Positions 29,198-38,360 of a DNA stretch of 64,000 nt are shown here, in pieces (position 1 is the stretch's first letter; each line of letters begins with the position of its first letter). This DNA is from Xanthobacteraceae bacterium. GTDB taxonomy: Bacteria > Pseudomonadota > Alphaproteobacteria > Rhizobiales > Xanthobacteraceae. Below the pieces are notes generated by a model that did not search any database, was not told the origin of the DNA, and saw only the letters and a program-made list of their open reading frames with translations. The stretch spans positions 1 through 64,000 of the forward strand of contig JASHOR010000164.1 in assembly GCA_030041005.1 (NCBI GenBank), in the 5' to 3' direction. A program made the position numbers and the translations under genes.

Positions 29198-30628
29198 ATG
29201 GACACCGATCGCTTCACCAGGGTCGACGCCACCACTTGGCGCATTGAGCCGCGCGGCGCGATGCGCGTACCGGCGATCATCTACGCCGATGAAGAGCTGA
29301 TCAGCGGTATGGACGACAAAGTCTATGAACAGGCCGCTAACGTGGCAACGCTGCCGGGCATTGTCCAGGCGTCCTACGCCATGCCGGACGCCCACTGGGG
29401 CTACGGCTTTCCGATCGGCGGCGTGGCGGCATTCGATCCCGACCAGGGCGGAGTCGTCTCCGCCGGCGGAGTCGGCTTCGATATTTCGTGCGGCGTGAGA
29501 ACTATGCTCACCGGCCTGAAAATCACCGATGTACTATCCGTGCAGCCATCCCTGGCCGACTCGCTCTTTCGCCAGATTCCGGCCGGCGTCGGCAGCAAGG
29601 GTGCGATCACGCTCGATGCCGTCGACATGGATGCGATGCTCACCGGTGGCGCAGTTTGGGCCATCGAGCGCGGCTTGGGCGAAGCGCGCGACCTCGAACG
29701 CATCGAGGAAAGCGGCAGGATGGGCGGCGCGCAATCTGAATGCGTCTCCGAGCGCGCCAAGGAACGGCAGCGCCGCGAAATGGGAACGCTCGGCTCTAGC
29801 AATCACTATCTCGAAGTTCAGGGCGTTGCCGAGATCTACGACGCCAAGGTTGCGGACGCCTTCGGATTTTCCAACGACGACGTCGTTGTCACCATCCATT
29901 GCGGTTCGCGCGGCCTCGGCCATCAGATCGGAACGGAATTCCTGAAGGAAATGGTGCTCGCGGCAAAATCGTCGTGCATCGAGCTTGTCGATCGCGAGCT
30001 CGCTTGCGCTCCCATCAATTCCGAAGTCGGCCAGCGCTATCTTGGAGCGATGCGCGCGGCGATTAATTGCGCGCTGGCGAACCGCGAAATCCTTGGCCAT
30101 ATCGCGCGGCGCATATTTCGCCATTTCTTCCCCGAGCGCAGTTTGCGCCTGTTGTTCGATGTTTCGCATAACACCTGCAAAGTCGAGCTCCACGCCGTGG
30201 ACGGAAAGCCGCGCCAATTGTTCGTTCACCGCAAGGGCGCCACCCGGGCGTTCGGTCCAGGCCACGAGAGCCTGCCTGCCGCCCTGCGTTCCGTCGGCCA
30301 GCCGGTACTGATCGGCGGCAGTATGGGGACCGGATCATACGTTCTGGTCGGTGAAGCTTCAGCCGAAAGCAAGGCGTTCGCCTCAGCTTGCCACGGCGCC
30401 GGGCGAGCGTTGTCGCGCCATGCCGCACTGCGGCAGTGGAGCGGCCGTAAAGTCGTCGACGAGCTCGCTGGGCGCGGCATTCTCATCAAAAGCCCCTCCT
30501 TGCGCGGCGTCGCCGAGGAGGCGCCGGGCGCCTACAAGGACGTCGGTGCGGTGGTTGCCGCGGCCGAACGAGCCGGGCTCGCGCGCCGCGTGGCGCGCCT
30601 GCGACCGCTTATCTGTATCAAGGGATGA
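29198..30628 (+). CDS. rtcB: RNA-splicing ligase RtcB
   Basis: YAMPDAHWGYGFPIGGVAAFDPDQGGVVSAGGVGFDISCGVRTM, HCGSRGLGHQI, VSHNTCKVE, GSMGTGSYVLVG. Confidence 0.96.
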   Translation: MDTDRFTRVDATTWRIEPRGAMRVPAIIYADEELISGMDDKVYEQAANVATLPGIVQASYAMPDAHWGYGFPIGGVAAFDPDQGGVVSAGGVGFDISCGVRTMLTGLKITDVLSVQPSLADSLFRQIPAGVGSKGAITLDAVDMDAMLTGGAVWAIERGLGEARDLERIEESGRMGGAQSECVSERAKERQRREMGTLGSSNHYLEVQGVAEIYDAKVADAFGFSNDDVVVTIHCGSRGLGHQIGTEFLKEMVLAAKSSCIELVDRELACAPINSEVGQRYLGAMRAAINCALANREILGHIARRIFRHFFPERSLRLLFDVSHNTCKVELHAVDGKPRQLFVHRKGATRAFGPGHESLPAALRSVGQPVLIGGSMGTGSYVLVGEASAESKAFASACHGAGRALSRHAALRQWSGRKVVDELAGRGILIKSPSLRGVAEEAPGAYKDVGAVVAAAERAGLARRVARLRPLICIKG

Positions 30629-30660
30629 AGGTACCGCAGGCCTTCCTGCTCATAGATTGA

Positions 30661-30674
30661 TTGATATAGGTCAA
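30661..30674. promoter_or_regulatory. FNR/FixK-type box TTGATATAGGTCAA
   Basis: One mismatch; 76 bp upstream of the ATG at 30751. Confidence 0.75.
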
Positions 30675-30750
30675 ACGCAATTTGCAGCCGCTGGATAGGG
30701 TAGATCAACCGCCCGCCTTGGTCCGCATAAAGCGGGAGCATCGTTTCATC

Positions 30751-31911
30751 ATGTATGATCCAGCAGCTCGTCGGTCTCCGAACTTGGCCTTTCTGTGGCC
30801 GGCCGTTGCGGCAGCGTCCATGAGTGAAATGGCGGGCCTGCTTGCGAAGCAGTTTGGCGATCTTGCGGTCGGCCCCGACGCCCCATTGCTGCGTAAGCCC
30901 GAATGGGCAACACCGCACACGATCGCGCTTACGCTCAAATCGGTGTGGCTGCGGGATTTCAGCACAAATGCCGAGAGGGTCCCGACGTTGCTGTGCGCAC
31001 CTTTTGCCTTGCACGGCGCAGCGATGGTCGATTTTGCGCCGGGCCATAGTCTTGTCGCTGCGTTGCGCGACGCAGGATTGCAGCGCCTCTTCGTGACCGA
31101 TTGGCGTTCAGCTACTCCAGACATGCGTTTTCTTGGCATCGACGATTATCTCGCCGATCTTAACGTGCTGGTAGACGACATCGGCGCCCCGGTCGATCTT
31201 GTCGGCGTCTGCCAGGGAGGCTGGTTGGCGCTCATCTATGCCGCGCGCTTTCCAGGAAAGATGCGCAAATTGGTGTTGGCTGGTGCGCCGATCGATGTAC
31301 ACGCAGTGCCGTCCGCACTCTCGATGCTTGCTGAGGGAAGCCCGCTGACACTTTTCCATGAGCTGGTCCGGCTCGGCGACGGGCTTGTGCCCGGGCGGAG
31401 AGTACTAAAATTCTGGGGACCAGCATCGGTAACCGCGGAAGACGTGAGGCAAATCCTGGAAACGGAGGAACAGGCCAATTCCGTCGCCTTCCGCCGGCTC
31501 GAGTTGGCGTTCCAAGACTGGTATGCTTGGACCGTAGACCTTCCGGGACCCTTTTTTATCGAAACGGTAGAGAAGCTCTACAGGCGAAACGAGCTGGCAA
31601 CAGGCCGCTTTGTAGCATTAGGGCGGCGGATCAATCTAACCGCAATCAGGTCACCAATTTTCCTGCTGGCGGCACGCGACGACGAATTGGTAACACCGCC
31701 ACAGCTTTTTGCTGCCGAGCGTCTGGTCGGCACGCCTGCGCGGCATATCCAAAAGACAGTGGCGCCATGCCGGCATGCCGGATTGTTCTTAAGCAAGAGA
31801 ACTCTCCGAGAGGTTTGGCCAAGGATCGCCCGCTGGATCGACGAACCTGTTCATTCGGTCGCGCAGCGTGAAAAGGCTTGCCATCAGAATTTATCGATCG
31901 AGCACGTTTGA
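30751..31911 (+). CDS. PhaC-like alpha/beta hydrolase
   Basis: LLCAPFALHGAAMVDFAPGHSLVAALRDAGLQRLFVTDWRSATPDMRFLGIDDYLADLNVLVDDIG, lipase-box-like GVCQGGW. Confidence 0.75.
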   Translation: MYDPAARRSPNLAFLWPAVAAASMSEMAGLLAKQFGDLAVGPDAPLLRKPEWATPHTIALTLKSVWLRDFSTNAERVPTLLCAPFALHGAAMVDFAPGHSLVAALRDAGLQRLFVTDWRSATPDMRFLGIDDYLADLNVLVDDIGAPVDLVGVCQGGWLALIYAARFPGKMRKLVLAGAPIDVHAVPSALSMLAEGSPLTLFHELVRLGDGLVPGRRVLKFWGPASVTAEDVRQILETEEQANSVAFRRLELAFQDWYAWTVDLPGPFFIETVEKLYRRNELATGRFVALGRRINLTAIRSPIFLLAARDDELVTPPQLFAAERLVGTPARHIQKTVAPCRHAGLFLSKRTLREVWPRIARWIDEPVHSVAQREKACHQNLSIEHV

Positions 31912-32177
31912 CCCATACAGCGGAGGGAACGGAGAAATGAAGGCGTTGCAGCGCACTATCGTACCGCGGCGACGGCAGAGGCATTATTCCTATAATGTCC
32001 GATCGAGCGCTTTCACGATGGGACGTATCGTAATCGGAGACCCACTATGCAGGAGCTCCGAACCTACGGGCGGATCGTGTTGGCGGACATCGCAAGCGTC
32101 CGCCGCGCCTCGATCTCGGCATGGGCCATACTTCATCTGTTGTCGGCCTTAGCTTGGTCCGCTGAACGCGCCGAACA

Positions 32178-32191
32178 TTGATTTCGCTCAA
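32178..32191. promoter_or_regulatory. possible FNR/FixK-type box TTGATTTCGCTCAA (orphan)
   Basis: One mismatch; in a gene-poor stretch 31.9-32.4 kb. Confidence 0.5.
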
Positions 32192-32436
32192 ACCCATACC
32201 GCCGACTCGCCAGTGAGCGGACGATCCACTTGAACAATGTCAACCGGCCAATCCGCAGGACGGACAATTACGCGGCCGTCGGGCTGAAAGCGAGACAGGA
32301 GAGGCAGCAGTGACGCGCCAAATGGCGCCAATCTACCACGCGATAAAACCGGCAGCGCCGATGCAGGGCAAAAGGGACCCGCCCATTCCGGTTGCCGGCG
32401 AGGAGCCTTTGCACCGAAGCCGATCAGCCCAGTTTG

Positions 32437-32856
32437 CTATCGAGAGTGATGAGTCGAAACCGCCCTCATGACTTCCGCCGCGGTTCGTTGCGATGCGGCG
32501 TGGGAGATGTCGCCAAGACTCAGCGTACCGACCATTCGCTTGTGTTCGTCGATCGCGGGAAGCCGCCAAACTTGATTGGTCTCCATGATGTGGGCCGCGT
32601 CTTTGGCGCTGCAGCCCGCAGAGCACCAGATGATGCCCTTGGTCATGACATCCCGCGCGGTGAGCCCCATCGATACCTTAGCCGTTTGCGAGCCCTCCTC
32701 GGACGGCGATATCGCGGTCCGTCACCATGCCGATCAGTCTGTCGTTCTCGCCGACCGGAAGGGCGCCAACATCGTACTGTTTCATCTTTTTAGCGAGCGT
32801 CCTGACCGATGCGATATCCATTGGATGCCCTTATGCATGATCTCCTTGACTTTCAT
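32437..32856 (-). pseudogene. CBS-domain protein, frameshifted
   Basis: MKVKEIMHKGIQWIS.., MVTDRDIAVRGGLANG, VSMGLTARDVMTKGIIWCSAGCSAKDAAHIMETNQVWRLPAIDEHKRMVGTLSLGDI in different frames. Confidence 0.75.
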
Positions 32857-32907
32857 CGGAGTTCTCCTTGTTGCAGGAAAACGTAGTCTTAGCGCTGGCT
32901 TGGCTTC

Positions 32908-32921
32908 TTGATCTATGTCGA
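32908..32921. promoter_or_regulatory. FNR/FixK-type box TTGATCTATGTCGA
   Basis: Two mismatches; 52 bp upstream of the CBS gene start. Confidence 0.6.
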
Positions 32922-33096
32922 AGCCAGGCCGAGTTATCAGTGTTCCACTTGTCGGCAGACTCTGTGGTTTAATACCGCTCCCCCCACCCCAGGAGCTGGA
33001 GGCGTCTGAGCCCCCCCTTATCGGCGAAATTCTCGGCTGCTGGAGTGCCGATCATCTATTACAGCGCGGAACGCCGATTGATTCCAATTCACCGAG

Positions 33097-33110
33097 TTGA
33101 TCTAGCTCAA
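33097..33110. promoter_or_regulatory. FNR/FixK-type box TTGATCTAGCTCAA
   Basis: One mismatch; 79 bp upstream of the ATG at 33189. Confidence 0.75.
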
Positions 33111-33188
33111 TGCCGTCTGCCACCGGAGCAGGGCAGAAAATATCACCGCGAAATCGTTCCTCCGAGGCAAGCTCCTTCCTGTGAGATA

Positions 33189-34178
33189 ATGCACGATAGG
33201 ACCGGCAAAAGCCCCGTTAGTGGGAATCCGATTATAGTTGGAAACGGCGCCCCGGCCGGTGGTGTGCAGGCGCTGCAGACCTTGCTCGATGCGCTGCCCG
33301 ACGGCACTGGAGCCAGCTTCGTGGTGGTCGTCCATCTGGATCCGCGGGCTCATAGCGATCTTGCTGGCATCCTTGCGTCGCGCACGCGCATGTCAGTTGT
33401 GCAGGTCCAGACGCGGGAGCAATTGCGGCCGAACCACGCTTACGTCATTCCGCCCGATCGCCGGCTGCAGATAAGCGATCACGAGATTGCGGCTGCGGAA
33501 TTCGACAAGCCGCGCGGCCAGCGCACCGCGATCGATCTGTTTTTTCGCTCCTTAGCTGAGAAGACCAGCGACGGTTTTGCTGTCGTTCTTACTGGCGCTG
33601 GCTCCGACGGGGCGATCGGCGTGCGCGCCGTCAAAGAAGCAGGAGGCATCGTCCTCGTCCAGGATCCCAAAGAGGCTGAACACGCGTCGATGCCTCGCAG
33701 CGCCATCGCCACCGGCGTAGCTGACCTTGTTCTGCCGCTCCGCGAGCTGGCGGTGCACCTGGTCGAGCTTATCGAGAAAAAACGGAGCGATCCCGAAACC
33801 GGTGAACTCGATCAGGAACTGCTGGGGCGCATTTTCGCGCATGTGACCCTGCGGACTGGGCACGACTTTTCGAAGTACCGGCGCTCCACCGTCATGCGCC
33901 GTGTCGCGCGCCGGATGCAGGTCACGCGAACCGACAGCTTGCAAGCCTACTATAACTTTTTGCATGACAACGCCGGCGAAGCGCAGGAGCTCCTGGGCGA
34001 CCTGCTCATCTCGGTGACCACATTCTTCTGCGATGCAGAAGCGTTCGAGTTTCTCAAAGCCGGCATTATCCCGCAGCTCTTTAAGGGCAAGGACCCAAAC
34101 GAGCCCATCCGCGTCTGGGTTCGAGCCTGGCGTGGACGGGACCGCGACCGCCGCGACGATTCGCACCGGAGTCGATGA
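33189..34178 (+). CDS. CheB methylesterase-CheR fusion, truncated within the CheR SAM-binding region
   Basis: VVVVHLDPRAHSDLAGILASRTRM, VLTGAGSDGAIGVRAVKEAGG; CheR part reaches EPIRVWV then unrelated RAWRGRDRDRRDDSHRSR*. Confidence 0.8.
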   Translation: MHDRTGKSPVSGNPIIVGNGAPAGGVQALQTLLDALPDGTGASFVVVVHLDPRAHSDLAGILASRTRMSVVQVQTREQLRPNHAYVIPPDRRLQISDHEIAAAEFDKPRGQRTAIDLFFRSLAEKTSDGFAVVLTGAGSDGAIGVRAVKEAGGIVLVQDPKEAEHASMPRSAIATGVADLVLPLRELAVHLVELIEKKRSDPETGELDQELLGRIFAHVTLRTGHDFSKYRRSTVMRRVARRMQVTRTDSLQAYYNFLHDNAGEAQELLGDLLISVTTFFCDAEAFEFLKAGIIPQLFKGKDPNEPIRVWVRAWRGRDRDRRDDSHRSR

Positions 34179-34913
34179 ATGCCGAACGCACTCGAGCATA
34201 GCCACGACGAACAGGCGATCCGCGAGCGCCTCGGCCAAGGCCTGCGCAGAAATTACCTGCGGGACTGGATCTACGGCGGCATCGACGGCACCGTTACCAC
34301 GTTTGCGATCGTCGCCGGGGTGGTGGGCGCGGACCTGTCGGCCGCCGTCATGCTGATATTGGGGTTCGCCAATCTCGTCGCCGACGGTTTTGCCATGGCG
34401 GCCGGCAGTTACAGCGGCACCAAGGCCGAACGAGACGATTACGAGCGCGTGCTCGCAGTCGAGCACCGGCACATCGAACTTGAACCGGAGGGCGAACGCG
34501 AGGAAATCCGCCAGATTTTTGCGGCGAAGGGGTTTTCAGGCGACGATCTCGAACGGGTCACCAGCGTGATTAGCTCCGACCGAACGCTGTGGGCAAAGAC
34601 GATGGCGACGGAGGAGTATGGTCTTTCGCCGGCTCTGCGGTCGCCCGTGCTGGCGGCGCTGAGCACTTTCGCCGCGTTTATTCTGTGCGGCTCCGTGCCC
34701 CTCGTCAGCTATCTCTCGACTGGCGATCTTATCGCCTGCGTGGTCGCCACGGGAGCGACCTTCTTCGGCGTCGGCGCCGTCAAGAGCCGCTGGTCGCCAG
34801 CCGGATGGTTGCGATCCGGCCTAGAGACATTCATCATTGGCATGGGCGCCGCCGTCCTAGCATTTGTGGTTGGTTTTGCGCTGCGCGCATCCTTCAAGTT
34901 ATCGCTAACTTGA
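34179..34913 (+). CDS. VIT1/CCC1-family transporter
   Basis: RDWIYGGIDGTVTTFAIVAGVVGADLSAAVMLILGFANLVADGFAMAAGSYSGTKAERD. Confidence 0.9.
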   Translation: MPNALEHSHDEQAIRERLGQGLRRNYLRDWIYGGIDGTVTTFAIVAGVVGADLSAAVMLILGFANLVADGFAMAAGSYSGTKAERDDYERVLAVEHRHIELEPEGEREEIRQIFAAKGFSGDDLERVTSVISSDRTLWAKTMATEEYGLSPALRSPVLAALSTFAAFILCGSVPLVSYLSTGDLIACVVATGATFFGVGAVKSRWSPAGWLRSGLETFIIGMGAAVLAFVVGFALRASFKLSLT

Positions 34914-34958
34914 TCGCAAGGCAGGCAGGCCGGCGTTCCGCGACGGCGCACTCCGCAT

Positions 34959-34972
34959 TTGTTTCAGATCAA
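34959..34972. promoter_or_regulatory. possible FNR/FixK-type box TTGTTTCAGATCAA
   Basis: One mismatch in left arm; 87 bp upstream of the ABC permease start. Confidence 0.5.
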
Positions 34973-35058
34973 TGCCGGTTCCTTGCAGGCGTACGCTGTT
35001 GTGCAAGGCGCCAATCGTAGGTCTTACACCCTGATCATAGACCGCGCGAGCACGGGAT

Positions 35059-36795
35059 ATGGAGCAGCACGCGGAAATACTTGGAGGCGCAGCTTGGCGC
35101 CCGCGACGCCCGAATTGGCGCGACCTCTTGGCGCTGGTGCTGATCGTCACGATCATTGTCCTGGTCGGCTCGGCGGCAAGGCAAATGCTGGAGCCTTTCG
35201 CCGTTGCACGGCAGACCGAAATTTCGCTGTCGCCAGCGATGTTGCCAGGTTATGCGTTGCGCACGATCATGCGCATGCTTGCAGCGCTAGTGGCCTCGCT
35301 GGTTTTTACGTTCACCTACGGCACTTTGGCGGCTAAGAGTCGCCGCGCGGAAATGGTGCTGATCCCGTTGCTGGACGTGCTGCAATCCGTACCTGTGCTC
35401 GGCTATCTGTCGTTCACCGTAGTCTTTTTCGTTTCACTGTTCCCTGGCCGCGTGTTGGGCGTGGAGCTCGCCGCGATTTTTGCGATCTTCACGAGCCAAG
35501 CGTGGAACATGGCGTTTAGCTTTTTTCAGGCCTTGCGCACTGTTCCCCAGGATCTCGACGAAGCTAGTCGCGCTTTTCGCTTTTCTGCCTGGCAACGGTT
35601 CTGGCGCCTTGAAGTACCGTTCGCCATGCCCGGCCTGATCTGGAACACAATGATGTCAATGTCGGGCGGTTGGTTTTTCGTGGTCGCCTCGGAGGCAATT
35701 TCGGTCGGCGGGCTGCACGTCGCATTGCCTGGAGTCGGCTCCTATGTCGCGCGCGCCATCGAAGAGCGCGATCTTACGGCCGTGGGCTGGGCGATCCTTG
35801 CCATGACGATGACGATATTGATCTACGATCAGCTGCTTTTTCGCCCGTTGGTCGCGTGGGCGGATAAATTCCGTTACGAACAGACCGCTACAGCAATAGT
35901 GCCGAAGAGCTGGATCATTGATCTGTTCCGCCACACCGGCCTGTTGCGGGCTTTCGTCGGCTCGATTGGCACCATGGCGCAGTCCGCTGTACGCGCCCGG
36001 CTCTCGGTCCGCCTCCCGCTTTGGCCGCGCCAGAAGGCAATCCTGCCGTCCTACTTGATGGATATCGTCTGGTACGGGGCGGTACTGCTGCTCGTTGTCG
36101 ACCTCGGCTGGGTGCTGCTGCGCTTTGCCGGCGCCGAACTGTCGTGGACAGATTTACTGGCCGCGGCGACCAATGGCGGCATTACATTGCTGCGCGTTGT
36201 CGTGCTGATCGTGATCGCGACGCTTGTCTGGGTACCGATCGGCGTCGGCGTGGGCCTTAATCCTGCCTTGACCGAAAAAGTGCAGCCGCTGGCGCAGTTT
36301 CTTGCCGCGTTTCCTGCCAATCTGCTGTTTCCAGTCGCGGTTTATCTGATCGTGCGTTTCCACCTCGCACCGGCGATCTGGTTGAGCCCGCTCATGATAT
36401 TGGGGACGCAATGGTACATTCTGTTCAACGTGATCGCCGGCGCCAGCGCCTTTCCCACCGATTTTACCGAGGCCGCCGCGACATTCCGGATCCGCGGCTG
36501 GCGATGGTGGCGCGACGTTATGCTGCCGGGAATCTTTCCATATTATGTGACCGGCGCAATCACGGCTTCGGGCGGCGCGTGGAATGCAAGTATCGTATCC
36601 GAGTTGGTGAGCTGGGGCTCGACCCGGATCAATGGGGGCGGGCTCGGCGCCTATATCGCGCAGATGACTGAGGCCGGCGATTATCCGCGCATCGCGCTTG
36701 GCATCGCCGTCATGTCGGTCCTAGTGGTCGGCATGAACCGTCTCTTATGGCGGCCGCTTTATGCACTCGCCGAAAGCCGAATGCGGCTCGATTGA
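35059..36795 (+). CDS. ABC transporter permease, two fused NitT/TauT-type permease domains
   Basis: Two copies of permease signatures (EASRAFRFSAWQRFWRLEVPFAMPGLIWN; EAAATFRIRGWRWWRDVMLPGIFPYYVTGAITASGGAWNASIVSE). Confidence 0.88.
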   Translation: MEQHAEILGGAAWRPRRPNWRDLLALVLIVTIIVLVGSAARQMLEPFAVARQTEISLSPAMLPGYALRTIMRMLAALVASLVFTFTYGTLAAKSRRAEMVLIPLLDVLQSVPVLGYLSFTVVFFVSLFPGRVLGVELAAIFAIFTSQAWNMAFSFFQALRTVPQDLDEASRAFRFSAWQRFWRLEVPFAMPGLIWNTMMSMSGGWFFVVASEAISVGGLHVALPGVGSYVARAIEERDLTAVGWAILAMTMTILIYDQLLFRPLVAWADKFRYEQTATAIVPKSWIIDLFRHTGLLRAFVGSIGTMAQSAVRARLSVRLPLWPRQKAILPSYLMDIVWYGAVLLLVVDLGWVLLRFAGAELSWTDLLAAATNGGITLLRVVVLIVIATLVWVPIGVGVGLNPALTEKVQPLAQFLAAFPANLLFPVAVYLIVRFHLAPAIWLSPLMILGTQWYILFNVIAGASAFPTDFTEAAATFRIRGWRWWRDVMLPGIFPYYVTGAITASGGAWNASIVSELVSWGSTRINGGGLGAYIAQMTEAGDYPRIALGIAVMSVLVVGMNRLLWRPLYALAESRMRLD

Positions 36796-38113
36796 GGAAC
36801 GACACATCGTGGTCGACGCCGCTAACACCATCATCGACCTGCGCCGGATCGGCAAGGCTTTTGCCAAGCGCTCCGGCGAGCCGCTTCCGGTGCTCCAAGA
36901 CATCAACATTTCGCTGCGGGAAGGAGAAATTCTCGGTCTTCTCGGCCGATCTGGATGCGGCAAGTCGACCTTGCTGCGGATTGCGGGCGGCCTCGTTCGG
37001 CCCACGACTGGCGAAGTCATCTATCGCGGCGCCCCGCTTGCCGGGCCCGCCGAAGGCATCGCGGTGGTGTTCCAGACTTTCGCATTGTTTCCATGGCTCA
37101 CGGTTCTGGAAAACGTCGAGGTGGGCCTCGACGCGCTGGGCCTGCCGCACGATCGGGCAGGGCAACGCGCGCAACAGGCCATCGACCTCATCGGCCTCGA
37201 TGGCTTCCAGTCCGCCTATCCGCGCGAGCTTTCCGGGGGGATGCGCCAGCGCGTAGGCTTCGCAAGAGCGATCGCCATTCAGCCCGAGGTACTTTTGATG
37301 GACGAGCCTTTTTCCGCGCTCGACATCCTGACCGCCGAGACGTTGCGCACGGATTTTCTAGATCTGTGGATAGAACGGCAGTTGCCGACAAAGGCGGTCC
37401 TCATGGTCACTCACAACATCGAGGAAGCAGTCCTGATGTGCGACCAGCTGGTCATTCTGTCGTCGAATCCCGCCCGCGTCGCCGCCAAAATTCCGGTCGC
37501 GTTACCGCGGCCGCGCAACCGACTGGACGAGGAATTCGGCAACATCGTCGATAAAGTCTACTCGGTGATCACCGCGCGGGCCATCGCCTCGATCGGTGCC
37601 TTCCGGCAAGTCCGTGAAGGGCTGGCGCAACCGCTGCCACGGGCCTCCGTCAATCGCATGAGCGGGCTTGTGGCGGTTCTCGCCGCGCCGCCTTACGACG
37701 GGCGCGCCGAACTGGACACGCTCGCCAGCTCGCTTTCGCTGGAAGTCAACGATCTTTTTCCGATCGTCGAGGGACTTCACATTATGGAATTTGCGGAGCT
37801 AAAGGACGGCGCTGTGAAACTCACGGCCGCGGGAAATGTTTTTGCGCACAGCGACACGGAAGAGCGCAAACGGCTGTTCCGTGAACATTTGCTGCGGTTC
37901 GTACCCCTGGCGGTGCACATCTGCCGCATCCTGCAAGAGCGCGAGGGCGGCCGGGCGCCGCGGGCGCGATTTGAGGTTGAGCTTGAGGATCACTTGAACC
38001 GGCGCGAGGCCGAACGGACGCTGCGCGCCGCGACAGCCTGGGGACGTTACGCGGAGCTGTTCGACTATAACGACAAGACCGGATCATTCTCGATTATTTT
38101 GCATCGTCGCTGA
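36761..38113 (+). CDS. ABC transporter ATP-binding protein (NitT/TauT type) with C-terminal AAA-associated domain
   Basis: LLGRSGCGKSTLLRIAGGL, LSGGMRQRVGFARAIAIQPEVLLMDEPFSALD; C-terminal ~170-aa extension. True start probably near 36809. Confidence 0.9.
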   Translation: MHSPKAECGSIEERHIVVDAANTIIDLRRIGKAFAKRSGEPLPVLQDINISLREGEILGLLGRSGCGKSTLLRIAGGLVRPTTGEVIYRGAPLAGPAEGIAVVFQTFALFPWLTVLENVEVGLDALGLPHDRAGQRAQQAIDLIGLDGFQSAYPRELSGGMRQRVGFARAIAIQPEVLLMDEPFSALDILTAETLRTDFLDLWIERQLPTKAVLMVTHNIEEAVLMCDQLVILSSNPARVAAKIPVALPRPRNRLDEEFGNIVDKVYSVITARAIASIGAFRQVREGLAQPLPRASVNRMSGLVAVLAAPPYDGRAELDTLASSLSLEVNDLFPIVEGLHIMEFAELKDGAVKLTAAGNVFAHSDTEERKRLFREHLLRFVPLAVHICRILQEREGGRAPRARFEVELEDHLNRREAERTLRAATAWGRYAELFDYNDKTGSFSIILHRR

Positions 38114-38292
38114 GGCGGCTCAACCTCGGCCTTTGGCGGAAGCTTACTGCCCAGCATTATTTTGCGGTTTGTTGAGGCACAAAGCAGACCTCTCAACCGA
38201 TAAGGAAACTGCCGTTTGCTTATCATCGGATCGGGCCGCATGGCCTTTGATCCGCCCAAGCGAAGAACGATCATTCCGCTCCCTGATGTGAC

Positions 38293-38306
38293 TTGAGCTA
38301 GATCAA
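38293..38306. promoter_or_regulatory. FNR/FixK-type box TTGAGCTAGATCAA
   Basis: One mismatch; upstream of the USP gene. Confidence 0.75.
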
Positions 38307-38360
38307 TGCGGGTTTTTTCAGCGGTGGATTGATTGCGTTATCATGGCTAGAGGTTCTATC

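Noticed and set aside
29534-30265. 243-aa antisense ORF inside rtcB
   Set aside because: Shadow ORF of the RtcB coding sequence.
33552-34472. 306-aa minus ORF across CheB/R and VIT genes
   Set aside because: Sense-strand genes have clear family motifs; antisense text does not.
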